DNA of 64,000 bases from CAMAVH01 sp964628235. GTDB lineage: Bacteria; Pseudomonadota; Alphaproteobacteria; SMXQ01. The notes beneath the pieces were generated by a model. The model was given only the letters and a program-made list of their open reading frames with translations. It searched no databases and was not told where the DNA came from. Location: NCBI GenBank assembly GCA_964628235.1, contig CAZVLU010000007.1:30706-94705 (forward strand), in the 5' to 3' direction. The position numbers and the translations under genes are program-made. Positions 51,998 through 61,976 of the stretch are shown piece by piece. Every line of letters begins with the position of its first letter. Positions within the stretch are counted from its first letter, which is position 1.

Positions 51998-53239
51998 TCA
52001 ATCCTCGCCGCTGCGCGCCACCTCCGGGTGTCGCCAAAGATAGACCGCGATGGCCGCCATGCCCAAGCTCACCGCGACGCCGACGATGTAGAAAGCGTTT
52101 TCCAAGCCGGCGACTTCGGCGATAGCCCCCATCGCGAGCGGCGATAGAATCGACGCCGTGCGGTTGGCTGTGCCGCGCAGGCCGATCGCCTTGCCTTGAT
52201 TGGCGCGCCCAGCGCCGCGCAGCACCAGCGTGATGACCAGAGGCTGGGCCAGGCCGTTGATTCCCGAACGCAGGAACATCGCGACTTGCAGGAGAAAATA
52301 GGTGCCGAGCAACGGCGTGATGCAGATCATGACGATGCCGAGCCAAAGCGAGAACAGCACGATCCAGAAGCCGCTGATGTAGGGCGTGAGGCGGGCCGTC
52401 AGCAGCGAAAACACTGCGGCGCCGATGGCGCCTGCCGGGCTCAACAGGCCGATGGCGGTGCCGGTGATGCCCATATCGTTGAGCCAGGCGACATAGAACG
52501 AGTTCTGCACCGCATTGCCGAGATGCATCATCGCGCCGAGGATGACGATCAGCGCCACCGAGGGCGCGGCCAAGAGGCCGAAGGCGGTGGCATAGTCGCT
52601 GAACTTCGGCAGCAGAGCGCCCCACCGGCCGCCGCGTCCCTCCGGCGGCGCCGCGCTGTCCTCGACGGCCTGGACCGGCAGGATCAAGGCGCAGGCCACG
52701 CCACCGGCCGCCCACAACGACATCAGGGCGAAGGCGCCCCAGGGGCCGGCCAAGTCCCAGGTGACGCCCGCCATCGGCGGCGCGACCAAATGGCCGATAC
52801 GGATGGCGAAGCTCAGACGCCCGGCATAGGTCGTCTTGCCGTGCATATAGTGGCCGATCATCGTTTGCGCGCCGAGCCAGCCCATGGATTCGGCGAGCCC
52901 GAGCAGCATCTGCAGGGCGATCAGGGCGCCGATATAGGGCGCCATGGGATAAAGCAGCGGCATGATCGCCGCCAGCGCCGTGCAAGCCAGCATGACGCGG
53001 CGCGCGCCGAGCCGATCCATCAAAGCCCCGGCATGGATCGAGAACAGCCAAGGCAGCACATGTCCGGCGGCAAAGACCAGACCGAACATGAAGGGCGACG
53101 GATTCATCGTGTAGGCGTAGAGCGGGATGATGACCGCGCCGATATGGAACACCGATGTGGTGAATACGCCGATGCCGTAAACCGCACCCTGGACGCGCCA
53201 GGAGACGGGGGCGGTGGCGTCGGCGGCAGCTGTGGTCAC
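51998..53239 (-). CDS. MFS transporter
   Basis: A 413-residue, 12-helix inner-membrane transporter. GALMDRLGARRVMLA between helices 2 and 3 is MFS motif A, and LGLAESMGWLGAQTMIGHYMHGK follows. The start is a GTG at 53239 with GGGGAG about seven bases upstream. It lies upstream of the M24 gene on the same strand and may carry a substrate for that catabolic group, though 217 bases separate them. Confidence 0.85.
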   Translation of the reverse strand: MTTAAADATAPVSWRVQGAVYGIGVFTTSVFHIGAVIIPLYAYTMNPSPFMFGLVFAAGHVLPWLFSIHAGALMDRLGARRVMLACTALAAIMPLLYPMAPYIGALIALQMLLGLAESMGWLGAQTMIGHYMHGKTTYAGRLSFAIRIGHLVAPPMAGVTWDLAGPWGAFALMSLWAAGGVACALILPVQAVEDSAAPPEGRGGRWGALLPKFSDYATAFGLLAAPSVALIVILGAMMHLGNAVQNSFYVAWLNDMGITGTAIGLLSPAGAIGAAVFSLLTARLTPYISGFWIVLFSLWLGIVMICITPLLGTYFLLQVAMFLRSGINGLAQPLVITLVLRGAGRANQGKAIGLRGTANRTASILSPLAMGAIAEVAGLENAFYIVGVAVSLGMAAIAVYLWRHPEVARSGED

Positions 53240-53419
53240 GCGATCTCTCCCCGAGCCGCAATCGCCCTGAAAAATGGCGGGACGGGCGTTCCCCTGGCAT
53301 TTGCGCCGGTCTCGTCGCCATCATGCACCGCACCTGATGCGGGAGCAACGCCGCGCGGGATATCGCCAGGCGCAACAGTTGTCGCTAAAATGGCGCGCAG
53401 TATTTTTGAGGAGCTTCGC

Positions 53420-53761
53420 ATGAGTGCCTGGAACGATGCCTATCGCGGAATTGGATGGATCGTCGTCGCTTGCGCCGGCATCCTGACGGCGGCCTGCTCT
53501 TCCTCTGATGAGTCGAGCAAGAGCGACCCCGTCACCGCGATGTTTCGCTGCGGAGAATCGGACGTCGAAGCGCGCTTCATGAACCGCCGCATGGCGCTGT
53601 TCATCGACGGCAGGGCCTATGCGTTGCAGCAAGCCGAGGCCGCCTCCGGCGCGCGCTATACAGGCCGAGACGTGAACAAGGCGATCGAGTTCTGGAACAA
53701 GGGCGACGAGGCGACGCTCACCTTCGGCGAGCGCCTCTATCCGATCTGCCTGCAAAAATAG
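53420..53761 (+). CDS. MliC-like lipoprotein (C-type lysozyme inhibitor family)
   Basis: A 113-residue lipoprotein. A hydrophobic core (WIVVACAGILTAAC) ends at Cys26, the likely lipid-modified residue in the LTAAC lipobox. The mature part matches the MliC pattern: FRCGESDVEARF, ALFIDGRAYALQQAEAASGARY (the loop that enters the lysozyme active site), KAIEFWNKGDEATLTF and YPICLQ, with the two structural cysteines. It would protect cell-wall peptidoglycan from host or competitor lysozyme. GAGGAG lies six bases before the ATG. Confidence 0.85.
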   Translation: MSAWNDAYRGIGWIVVACAGILTAACSSSDESSKSDPVTAMFRCGESDVEARFMNRRMALFIDGRAYALQQAEAASGARYTGRDVNKAIEFWNKGDEATLTFGERLYPICLQK

Positions 53762-53943
53762 TCTGACAGCTCGATCTGACACTATGGCGTCCCACTCGCG
53801 CTTGGCGCGGCGTGGCGACCGCATGCTGCTAAAGTCCGCTTCTCATTCGCAAGGCGAACGCGACGCGCTCGCGGCAATGCAAATTGAGCTTCGCCAGCCC
53901 CGGTGCTAGAGCTTGTATAGCTCGGTTTTCCAAGGCGGCAGCC

Positions 53944-54981
53944 ATGACAGCCAACGGCAACATCGAAGAGCAATGGCGAGACGAAGCAAACGCCGCGTGG
54001 CTTTACAAGGCCGTCGAGGCGGCCGAGCCCAACCCGCGCTATAAAGAGATGTTTCTCGATCTCGCCGCAGCCGCGGAACGGCAAGCGGCGATTTTCGCGC
54101 GCGATCTCGGTGCTGCTCTGCCGCGCTTTCGCCCGACCCTGCGCCTGCGCCTCGTCGCCGCCATCGTCCGGCTGACCGGGCCAAAACGCGCCCGGCATTT
54201 GCTGGCCGCCATGAAAGTGCGGGGCCTGTCGGTTTACACCAGCGCCAGCCCGCGCACGGGCCATGCCATGCCCCATGCGGTCGGCGAATTCGGCCAAGAG
54301 CATCGCGCGGCCGGCGGCGGCACGCTGCGCGCCGCCGTGTTCGGCGCCAACGACGGCGTCGTCTCCAACACCTGCCTGATTCTCGGCGTCGCCGGCGCAG
54401 CGGGCGAACCGCGCCTCGTCCTGATGACCGGCGTCGCCGGATTGCTCGCCGGCGCCTTCTCGATGGCGTCGGGCGAATATGTCTCGGTGCGCTCGCAACG
54501 CGAGCTTTACGAGCACCAAATCGCTCAAGAGCGCGCCGAGCTCGAGCGCTATCCGGAAGAAGAAGCCGAGGAACTGGCGCTGATCTATGCCGCGCGCGGC
54601 GCGCCGATCGAGGAGGCGCGGGTGATGACGCGCGCCATGCTGCAGGACAAGGAAGAAGCTTTACGGACATTGGCGCGCGAGGAGCTCGGCCTCAACCCCG
54701 ACGACCTCGGCTCGCCCTGGGGCGCGGCAATCTCGTCCTTCGCCGCCTTCAGCGTCGGCGCCGTCGTGCCGCTATTGCCCTTCCTGATCATGCCCGGCCC
54801 CGACAGCTTGGTCTTCGCTTGCGGCGCCAGCGCGGCGGCGCTGTTCGCCGTCGGCGCGGCGATGAGCCTGTTCTCCGGCCGCAGCGCTCTGCTCGGCGGC
54901 TTGCGCATGCTGCTGATCGGCGCTGCGGCAGGCGGCGCGACCTATCTGATCGGCCGCCTGCTCGGCGTCGGGCTCGCTTAA
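53944..54981 (+). CDS. ferritin-like/VIT1 fusion membrane protein (MbfA-like)
   Basis: A 345-residue protein. The first 60 residues (EQWRDEANAAWLYKAVE, LDLAAAAERQ) form a ferritin-like helical domain; from about residue 125 the CCC1/VIT1 fold runs (GANDGVVSNTCLILGVAGA, AGAFSMASGEYVSVRSQRELY), with four to five helices. VIT1 proteins move iron or manganese, and MbfA of Agrobacterium/Bradyrhizobium, the best match in layout, exports iron. The ferritin part is shorter than in MbfA and some ligand glutamates are missing. No Irr box was found upstream. Confidence 0.85.
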   Translation: MTANGNIEEQWRDEANAAWLYKAVEAAEPNPRYKEMFLDLAAAAERQAAIFARDLGAALPRFRPTLRLRLVAAIVRLTGPKRARHLLAAMKVRGLSVYTSASPRTGHAMPHAVGEFGQEHRAAGGGTLRAAVFGANDGVVSNTCLILGVAGAAGEPRLVLMTGVAGLLAGAFSMASGEYVSVRSQRELYEHQIAQERAELERYPEEEAEELALIYAARGAPIEEARVMTRAMLQDKEEALRTLAREELGLNPDDLGSPWGAAISSFAAFSVGAVVPLLPFLIMPGPDSLVFACGASAAALFAVGAAMSLFSGRSALLGGLRMLLIGAAAGGATYLIGRLLGVGLA

Positions 54982-54985
54982 AGCC

Positions 54986-56062
54986 TCACAGCTTCAGCTT
55001 GTAGAGATCGATCACGTTCTGGCTGAGCAGACGCTTCTGGCGCTCGGCGTCGAGATCGCCGATCTGCTTGGCCAGGAAGGTGCGCGAATTGGGCCAGGTC
55101 ATGTTGGCGTGCGGATAATCGCTCGACCACATGCAGTTCTTGTCGCCCCAATAGCGCAGCGCCTGAGCGCCGACGAAATCGTCCATGAAGGTGGCGAAGA
55201 AATGCTCGGTGAAGATTTCGCTCGGCAGACGGTCGATCTCGAATTTCTCCTGGGCCGGACCGGGCTTCGAGAAGCGCTTGTAATAGTAGTCCCACTGCTG
55301 AATCACGAACGGCAGCCAGCCGATCTCGCTTTCGACGATCTCGACCTTGAGCTTGGGATGGCGGTTGAACACGCCCGACCAGATCAAGTCATAGACGGTG
55401 GTGACGGCGTCCTGCGTCTTGATGTTGACCGAGCCGCGGATTTTCTCCATGCCCTTGGCAGTGGGGCCGACCTTGTAGTTGAAGCCGCTGAGGATGTGGA
55501 AATTCATCACCGCGCCGGCTTCCGCCGCCGCCGCCCACAGCTTCTCGTAGTGGCCGGAGAGAATCGGCAAATCGGGATGCGGCACCTGCCAGATCAGGCC
55601 GCCGATCAACCCCATGTCGAGACAACGATGCAGCTCCTTGATCGCCACATCGATGTCATAGACGGCGAGGCAGGGCACGCCGAACAGTCGCTTGGGCGCC
55701 GTCTGGCAATATTCCGCGAGCCAATCGTTGTAGAGGCGGAAGGCCGGCTCTTGCACTTCTTTCTTCGTCGCGAAGGCGCGCAGGGTCACTGTCGGATAGA
55801 GCACTTCGGCGGCAACGCCATCGCGGTCCATGTCGAGCAGGCGCTTCTTCGGATCGAGCCCGCCCTCGGGCCGCTTGTCCTTCGGATAGGATATCAGTTG
55901 GGGCAGTTGCTCGCGAAGATTTGCCGGCAGGCTGTCCCACAGGGTGACCGGCTCGTCGACATGCGAATCGGCGGAGATGATCAGCGACGGCAACGACTTG
56001 GCTTTTTCGACGTATTTCGCGTCGGCTGTCCGGGCCGACATTTCCTCAATGGCGATTGCCAT
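54986..56062 (-). CDS. amidohydrolase-family protein (ACMSD-like)
   Basis: A 358-residue TIM-barrel metal-dependent hydrolase/decarboxylase. The first strand gives SADSHVDEP (D-x-H), then VMNFHIL and the Asp of SSDYPHAN; CLAVYDIDVAIKELHRC is a family segment. These resemble the 2-amino-3-carboxymuconate-semialdehyde decarboxylase superfamily. The ATG at 56062 has GGGAG eight bases upstream; a GTG at 56071 is in frame. It is followed on the same strand by no gene and preceded by a 14-helix MFS gene. Substrate unknown, probably aromatic. Confidence 0.85.
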   Translation of the reverse strand: MAIAIEEMSARTADAKYVEKAKSLPSLIISADSHVDEPVTLWDSLPANLREQLPQLISYPKDKRPEGGLDPKKRLLDMDRDGVAAEVLYPTVTLRAFATKKEVQEPAFRLYNDWLAEYCQTAPKRLFGVPCLAVYDIDVAIKELHRCLDMGLIGGLIWQVPHPDLPILSGHYEKLWAAAAEAGAVMNFHILSGFNYKVGPTAKGMEKIRGSVNIKTQDAVTTVYDLIWSGVFNRHPKLKVEIVESEIGWLPFVIQQWDYYYKRFSKPGPAQEKFEIDRLPSEIFTEHFFATFMDDFVGAQALRYWGDKNCMWSSDYPHANMTWPNSRTFLAKQIGDLDAERQKRLLSQNVIDLYKLKL

Positions 56063-56186
56063 GTTCTTCACTCCCTATCTGTGAAACCTGGGCCGCAGCG
56101 TTGCGAGGGCGCGCGGTCGTTAGGACATATCATCCACCTGCGCTGGCCAGCCCGCAAGGTTGCGTTGGGCGGAACGCGGGCGCGTT

Positions 56187-57617
56187 CTAGGCGCGGCCCG
56201 ACATCTCGGCGCCGTCTCCCGGCTTCAAGCGGCTGAAGCCGAACACCGACAGCACCGGGAACAGGCCGACGATGACGAAAGCCCAGCGGAAATCCGTTGC
56301 CGTCAGGATCTCGCTGCCCCCCGCCACCAAGCCGATCACGGTGGCGGCCATGGCGATGCCGAAGCTGCTGGACAATTGCTGCATGACGCTCGCGATGCTG
56401 GTGCCGCGGCTCAGATTCTGCGACGTGAGGTCGGCGAAAGCCAGCGCGTTGACGTTGGTGAATTGCACCGACCGCACCACGCCGTAGAACAGAAGATAGA
56501 TGATCATCACCCAATGGGGCGTGTCGGGCTCGAATAGCGCCATGCCCATGGTGACCAAGCCGAGCACGCTGGCGTTATAAAGCACCAGGTTGCGAAAGCC
56601 GAAGCGCCGCGCCAAAGGCGCTGCGACGGTTTTCACGCCGATCGCACCGATATTCATGACGAAGGTGATGAGGCCAGCCTGAATCGGCGACAGTCCGAAG
56701 CCGACTTGCAGCATCATGGCGAGGAGAAACGGCACCGCGCCGATCGACATGCGGCAGAGGCTGCCGGACAAGGTGGAGGCGCGGAACGTGCGCAAGCGGA
56801 ACAGCGTCAGGTCGAGCACCGGATTGACGTGGCGCAAGGCGTACCAAGCGTAGATCGCGAGCAAGACCGCGGCGACGCCGAACAGCGAGATCGTCACCGG
56901 CAGCGAGACGATGCGATGGCCGAGAAATTCGATGGAGAGCTGGAGGCAGGCGAGACCGATGGCGACGAGGATGAAGCCCTTGGCGTCGAAGCGCGGCGGG
57001 CGCGGCGTGTCGAAGTTTTTCACATATTTCAGCGCGAGCAGAATGCCGGCGACGCCGAACGGAATATTGACGAAGAACACCCAGCGCCACGACAGATAGG
57101 TCGTGATCAGACCGCCGACGAGCGGCCCGATGGTCGGCCCGATCAGCGCCGGGATCGAGACGAAGGCGAGCGCCGCGTAAAGCTGCTCCTTGGGAAAGCT
57201 GCGCCCGAGAATGATGCGGCCGACCGGCGTCATCAAGGCGCCGCCGAAACCCTGCACGATGCGGGCCGTCACCAGCATGCCGAGGCTATCGGCGAACGCG
57301 CAGGCGGCGGAACTCGTGATGAAAATGCCGATGGCCCAGCAGAACACGCGGCGCGGACCGAAACGGTCGGCGATCCAGCCGCTGATCGGAATGAAGACGG
57401 CGAGCGCGATGAGATAGCTGGTGATGGCGAGCGACAGTTTGAGCGGGCTTTCGCCCAAGCTTTCGGCCATCTGCGGCAGCGAGGTGATGAGGATCGTCGA
57501 ATCGAGCTGATTGATGAACATGCCGCTGGCGACGACCCATGGCACCATGCTGCGGCGCGGGTTAGGCGGCGGCTGGGCGATGCTGTCGGCGGCTGCGCTA
57601 GTCGGAAGATCGGGCAT
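56187..57617 (-). CDS. MFS transporter, DHA2 (EmrB/QacA) family
   Basis: A 476-residue transporter with about 14 helices. ASGMFINQLDSTILITSLPQMA is motif D1, WIADRFGPRRVF motif A, and GRIILGRSFPKEQ with PLVGGLITTYLSWRWVFFVN motif C region, all DHA2 hallmarks. It would export drugs or organic acids with protons. It is 124 bases upstream of the amidohydrolase gene on the same strand and could be its transporter. Confidence 0.9.
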   Translation of the reverse strand: MPDLPTSAAADSIAQPPPNPRRSMVPWVVASGMFINQLDSTILITSLPQMAESLGESPLKLSLAITSYLIALAVFIPISGWIADRFGPRRVFCWAIGIFITSSAACAFADSLGMLVTARIVQGFGGALMTPVGRIILGRSFPKEQLYAALAFVSIPALIGPTIGPLVGGLITTYLSWRWVFFVNIPFGVAGILLALKYVKNFDTPRPPRFDAKGFILVAIGLACLQLSIEFLGHRIVSLPVTISLFGVAAVLLAIYAWYALRHVNPVLDLTLFRLRTFRASTLSGSLCRMSIGAVPFLLAMMLQVGFGLSPIQAGLITFVMNIGAIGVKTVAAPLARRFGFRNLVLYNASVLGLVTMGMALFEPDTPHWVMIIYLLFYGVVRSVQFTNVNALAFADLTSQNLSRGTSIASVMQQLSSSFGIAMAATVIGLVAGGSEILTATDFRWAFVIVGLFPVLSVFGFSRLKPGDGAEMSGRA

Positions 57618-57710
57618 GATGCAGAGGCAATAAACCGATCTGCAGCCAGCGTAAATAGAGCGATCGCAGGGCCTAAGCCGGCCTAAGCTCGGGCGGCGAA
57701 AAAAGCGCCC

Positions 57711-58562
57711 TCAGGCCACGACATCGAGTAGCGCCGGGCGGACGCCGAGTTGATCGATCAGGCGTTGCAACTCGGCTTTGGCCTGGGCGTTGCCCTGCTG
57801 ATGGCGCTCCGCCAGGATCAGCTCGTTCTTCAACGAATGTTCGAGACCGATCAGTTCTGTCACACGCACCTTGTAGCCGTGGGCTTCAAGCACCAGCCCG
57901 CGGATGACGTTGGTGATGTGGGCGCCGAATTCGCGGCGCTGGATCGGATGACGCCAGAGCTGATGCAGCGGGTTCTTTTCGCCTTTGAGCAATTGGGCGA
58001 CCTCGGCTTGGCAGCAGGGCACCAGGGCGATCACTTTCGCCTTGTGACGCAGGGCAAAGCGAATGGCGTCATCGGTCGCCGTGTCGCAGGCATGCAGCGC
58101 CGTGACCATATCCACTGCGCCGCCCGGCAATTGCGCCTCGGCAATGGGCGCCGAGACGAATTCCATCCGTTCGAAGCCCGACTCTTGCGCCAGCCGGCGT
58201 CCGGTCTCGACCAGTTCAGCGCGCGCTTCGACGCTGACGACGCGGCCTCGACCGGCCGGCCCCAGGATCAGCTCATACAGCACGAAGCCGAGATAGGACT
58301 TGCCGGCGCCGAGGTCGGCGAGCAAGGGCTCGCCGCCATCCGCTAGCAAGCCGTCGAGCGACGGACGCAGCGCCTGCGTCAGATGCAGGACCTGCTTGAG
58401 CTTGCGCCGCGAGTCGGCATTGAGCTTGCCGTCTCGCGTTAAAATATGGAGCGCCTTCAGCAGCGGGACGGATTTTGCCGTATCTTGGCTAGGCCACAGT
58501 TCGGCGAGGACATCGTAGTCCTGAACCTTCCGTTGAAGAGCCTTGTGCTGTTGGCCGGCCAT
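57711..58562 (-). CDS. class I SAM-dependent methyltransferase
   Basis: A 283-residue cytoplasmic methyltransferase. The SAM loop is LADLGAGKSYLGF (about residues 75-85), with VSVEARAELVE as the acidic end of strand 2 and VTALHACDTATDDAI in the substrate region; LVPCCQAEVAQLL may hold a metal or substrate Cys pair. It resembles Methyltransf_32-type enzymes. GGAG lies nine bases before the ATG at 58562. It starts 38 bases after the stop of the exported methyltransferase gene upstream, so they are probably one transcript. Confidence 0.85.
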   Translation of the reverse strand: MAGQQHKALQRKVQDYDVLAELWPSQDTAKSVPLLKALHILTRDGKLNADSRRKLKQVLHLTQALRPSLDGLLADGGEPLLADLGAGKSYLGFVLYELILGPAGRGRVVSVEARAELVETGRRLAQESGFERMEFVSAPIAEAQLPGGAVDMVTALHACDTATDDAIRFALRHKAKVIALVPCCQAEVAQLLKGEKNPLHQLWRHPIQRREFGAHITNVIRGLVLEAHGYKVRVTELIGLEHSLKNELILAERHQQGNAQAKAELQRLIDQLGVRPALLDVVA

Positions 58563-58600
58563 CCCGCCGCTGCGCTCCACGCTGACGCGACGATCGCCGC

Positions 58601-59416
58601 CTACTTGCGAGCCGCCGTCCAGTTGCTGCCCTTCATCGTCTTGCCATCGACGGTGCCGGCATATTTCGTGCTGCCGGCAGTGAAGGAAATGGCCGTGCCA
58701 TTCATCTTGGCGTCGGTGATCGGCGTCGAGCCCAATGTGCCGCTCAGCATCTGATATTGCTGCGTCAGCTTGAGGTCCTGATTGCCGAGACGCCAGTCGC
58801 CAGCCACGTCGGCGGGGACGATCCACAGAAGTGCCCGGCACCAACTGCTGCAATCGGGGGTGCCGACGCTCGCCGTCTCGTCCGGCTCCCAATCGCCCAT
58901 CGGGAAGGTGTTGGAAACGATGCGGGTGCCCGGCTTTTGCTTGAGAATGGTCGGACGCAGGCGCTCGTTGAGCGACGGCAGCAAGAACAGCGTGATGACA
59001 GTCGCCTTGGAGTAATCGCTCTCGAAGATGTCGGCCTTCTCGAAAGTGGCGAGATTGCTCACGCCCGCCGCCGCAGCGTTTTTCTTCGATAGCTCGACGA
59101 GGTCGGGGTTGTATTCGATGCCGTAAGCGCGCACGCCGCGCTTGGCGGCGGCGATGACGGTGCGGCCATCGCCCGAACCGAGGTCATAGACGACGTCGTT
59201 CTTCGTGACCTTGGCCATGTCGAGCATCTTGTTGACCAGTTCGTCCGCCGTCGGCACCCAGACGACGTCCTTGCCGGCCTGGAAGACCTCGGGCTTGTAC
59301 TCGGTGGTCTGCGCGAGGGCGAGCGGCGTCGAAAGCGCAAAAGAGCCGAGGGCGATGGACGAGGCCAGAACGGCCGACTTCAAGAAACGTGCTGAAGACA
59401 CGCGGGAAAGGGTCAT
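58601..59416 (-). CDS. apparently exported SAM-methyltransferase-fold protein
   Basis: A 271-residue protein that begins with a strong Sec signal (basic start, hydrophobic SAVLASSIALGSFALS, cleavage after ALAQ) and then has a complete methyltransferase core: VYDLGSGDGRTVIAAAKRG (motif I), GIEYNPDLVE, and a TLFLLPSLNERL segment. The last 80 residues (GDWRLGNQDLKLTQQYQMLSG) form a beta-rich domain. AGGAG sits six bases before the ATG at 59416. SAM is not known in the periplasm, so its function there is a puzzle; it may bind another ligand. Confidence 0.82.
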   Translation of the reverse strand: MTLSRVSSARFLKSAVLASSIALGSFALSTPLALAQTTEYKPEVFQAGKDVVWVPTADELVNKMLDMAKVTKNDVVYDLGSGDGRTVIAAAKRGVRAYGIEYNPDLVELSKKNAAAAGVSNLATFEKADIFESDYSKATVITLFLLPSLNERLRPTILKQKPGTRIVSNTFPMGDWEPDETASVGTPDCSSWCRALLWIVPADVAGDWRLGNQDLKLTQQYQMLSGTLGSTPITDAKMNGTAISFTAGSTKYAGTVDGKTMKGSNWTAARK

Positions 59417-59647
59417 GCTTTGCTCCTGTGGAAAACCGGCCGGGATTATAGGCGGGCGCCGTGTCGGCGCGTGATCACAGTCTAGACAGAATCGCCGAGA
59501 AACAGAATGGGGAGCAGGCGGAAACTGCCCCATCCGGGCCATCTTGGCAGGCAAAATCCGCCCGCCGGTCAAGGCCAAAGATCGCTTGGCATTTGCCCCC
59601 GCTTATTCTTAGTTCATCGCCCTATCGCCTTAGCCTCTTGGGACGAC

Positions 59648-61969
59648 ATGACCGCCAACATCAGCAGCGACAACACGCGTATCGCCGGCCTTATCGCAAC
59701 AGACATCAACGCCAAGCCCGAACAGGCGGCGGCGGCCATCGAACTGCTCGACGGCGGCGCCACGGTTCCCTTCGTCGCCCGCTACCGCAAAGAAGTCACC
59801 GGCGGGCTCGACGACACGCAGCTGCGCACCTTGGCCGAACGGCTGGTTTACTTGCGCGAGATGGACAGCCGGCGCGCGGCGATTCTCGGCTCCATCGAGG
59901 AACAGGGCAAGCTGACCGACGAGCTGAAAATCAAGATCGCCCTCGCCGTCACCAAGGCCGAGCTTGAGGATATTTACCTGCCCTACAAGCCGAAGCGCCG
60001 CACCAAGGCGGAAATCGCCCGCGAGCGCGGCCTCGGGCCATTGGCCGAAGCGATTTTCGCCGACCGCGCCGCCGTGCCGGCGGAGCTTGCCGCCGCTTAC
60101 ATCACCGAAGAGGTTGCAGACGTAAAAGCCGCCCTCGAAGGCGCTCGCGACATTCTCTCAGAACAATTCGCCGAGAACGCCGACCTTGTCGGACGGCTGC
60201 GCAACTACATGAAAGAGCGCGCCGTGTTGCGCGCCCGCGTCGTCGACGGCAAGCAGGCGGATGGCGCGAAATTCTCCGACTATTTCGACCATGCCGAACG
60301 CTGGAGCGCCGTGGCGGGCCACCGGGCGCTCGCCATGCTGCGCGGCCGCAACGAGGAGTTCCTCTCGCTCGATCTCGAGCTCGATGCCGACGACACGGCG
60401 CCGATCAAGCCGGCGCAGCGCATGGTCGCGGCCACCTTCGACATCGGCGGCGACCTGCCGGGCAACAAATGGCTGATGGATGTCGCCGGCTGGACTTGGC
60501 GCGTCAAGCTGTCGCTGCATCTCAACCTCGATCTGATGCGCGAATTGCGCGAGCGCGCCGAGGAAGAAGCGATCCAAGTCTTCGCACGCAATCTCAAGGA
60601 CCTGCTGCTCGCGGCACCGGCCGGCTCGCGCGCCACCATGGGTCTCGATCCGGGCATCCGCACCGGCGTTAAGGTCGCCGTGGTCGATGGCACCGGCAAG
60701 CTATTGGCGACGAGCACCGTCTATCCCTTCCCGCCGAAGAACGATGTGCGCGGCACGCAAGCGGAACTGGCCAGCCTGGTGCGCAAGCATGGCGTCGAAC
60801 TGATCGCCATCGGCAACGGCACCGGCAGCCGCGAGACGGAAAAGCTGGTGGCCGAGATGTTGGCGCTGCTGCCCGCCACGCCCGGCGCGCAAAAGCCGAC
60901 CAAGGTGATCGTCAGCGAGGCCGGCGCGTCGGTCTATTCCGCGTCGGAAATGGCGGCGCGCGAATTTCCCAATCTCGACGTGTCGCTGCGCGGCGCGGTG
61001 TCCATCGCGCGCCGCCTGCAGGACCCCTTAGCTGAACTTGTGAAAATCGAGCCGAAATCCATCGGCGTCGGCCAATATCAGCATGACGTTGATCAATATC
61101 GCCTCGGCAAATCCCTCGAAGCCGTGGTCGAAGATGCCGTGAACGCCGTCGGCGTCGATCTCAACACCGCGTCGATCCCGCTTTTGGCGCGCGTCTCCGG
61201 CCTCGGCACCTCTTTGGCGGAGGCCATCGTCGCGCACCGCGACGCCACGGGCCCCTTCAGCAGCCGCAAGGACCTGCTCAAGGTCGGCCGCCTCGGCCAG
61301 CGCACCTTCGAACAATGCGCCGGCTTCCTGCGCATCCCCAATGGGGCCGAACCGCTCGACGCTTCGGCGGTCCACCCGGAAGCCTATGGCGTCGCGGAAA
61401 AGATCGTCGCCGCCTGCGGCCGCGACCTGCGCACGCTGATGGGCGATAGCGCCGCCTTAAAGGCGCTCGATGCCCGCGCCTTCGTCGACGAGCGCTTCGG
61501 ACTGCCCACCGTGCGCGACATCATCGCCGAACTGGAAAAGCCCGGCCGCGATCCGCGCCCCGGCTTCAAGACCGCGACCTTCGCCGACGGCATCGATGAG
61601 ATCAAAGACCTCAAGCCCGGCATGCTGCTCGAAGGCACCGTGACCAACGTCGCGGCCTTCGGCGCCTTCGTCGACATCGGCGTGCATCAAGACGGCTTGG
61701 TCCATGTCTCGCAGCTCGCCGACCGCTTCGTGAAAGACGCCCATGAGGTGGTGAAGGCCGGCGACGTGGTGAAAGTGCGCGTCGTCGACGTCGACATTCC
61801 GCGCAAGCGAATCGGCCTCACCATGCGCAAGGACGGCGGCGGCGAGCCGGCGCCGCGCGGAACGATGCGGGACACCGGCAAGCCCAACCGCATGCCGTCT
61901 CAGCGAAGCGAACCTGCGCCGCAAGGCGCTCTGGCCGCCGCGTTGGCCGAAGCGCTCAAGCGGAAGTAA
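59648..61969 (+). CDS. tex: Tex-type RNA-binding transcription accessory protein
   Basis: A 773-residue protein. From the N-terminus: helical Tex_N region (TVPFVARYRKEVTGGLDD, IYLPYKPKRRTKAEIARERGLGPLA), YqgF/RNase H-like domain (MGLDPGIRTGVKVAVVDGTG), helix-hairpin-helix (VGVDLNTASIPLLARVSGLG), and a C-terminal S1 domain (EGTVTNVAAFGAFVDIGVHQDGLVHVSQL). It binds nucleic acid and RNA polymerase. The frame is open upstream to 59507, but homology and ATG at 59648 fix the start. Monocistronic and convergent with the M29-like gene. Confidence 0.95.
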   Translation: MTANISSDNTRIAGLIATDINAKPEQAAAAIELLDGGATVPFVARYRKEVTGGLDDTQLRTLAERLVYLREMDSRRAAILGSIEEQGKLTDELKIKIALAVTKAELEDIYLPYKPKRRTKAEIARERGLGPLAEAIFADRAAVPAELAAAYITEEVADVKAALEGARDILSEQFAENADLVGRLRNYMKERAVLRARVVDGKQADGAKFSDYFDHAERWSAVAGHRALAMLRGRNEEFLSLDLELDADDTAPIKPAQRMVAATFDIGGDLPGNKWLMDVAGWTWRVKLSLHLNLDLMRELRERAEEEAIQVFARNLKDLLLAAPAGSRATMGLDPGIRTGVKVAVVDGTGKLLATSTVYPFPPKNDVRGTQAELASLVRKHGVELIAIGNGTGSRETEKLVAEMLALLPATPGAQKPTKVIVSEAGASVYSASEMAAREFPNLDVSLRGAVSIARRLQDPLAELVKIEPKSIGVGQYQHDVDQYRLGKSLEAVVEDAVNAVGVDLNTASIPLLARVSGLGTSLAEAIVAHRDATGPFSSRKDLLKVGRLGQRTFEQCAGFLRIPNGAEPLDASAVHPEAYGVAEKIVAACGRDLRTLMGDSAALKALDARAFVDERFGLPTVRDIIAELEKPGRDPRPGFKTATFADGIDEIKDLKPGMLLEGTVTNVAAFGAFVDIGVHQDGLVHVSQLADRFVKDAHEVVKAGDVVKVRVVDVDIPRKRIGLTMRKDGGGEPAPRGTMRDTGKPNRMPSQRSEPAPQGALAAALAEALKRK

Positions 61970-61976
61970 AGCCGGC

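Noticed and set aside
53762..53943. Possible Irr iron-control box before the ferritin-VIT1 gene
   Set aside because: No TTTAGAA-N9-TTCTAAA-like sequence could be found in this stretch.
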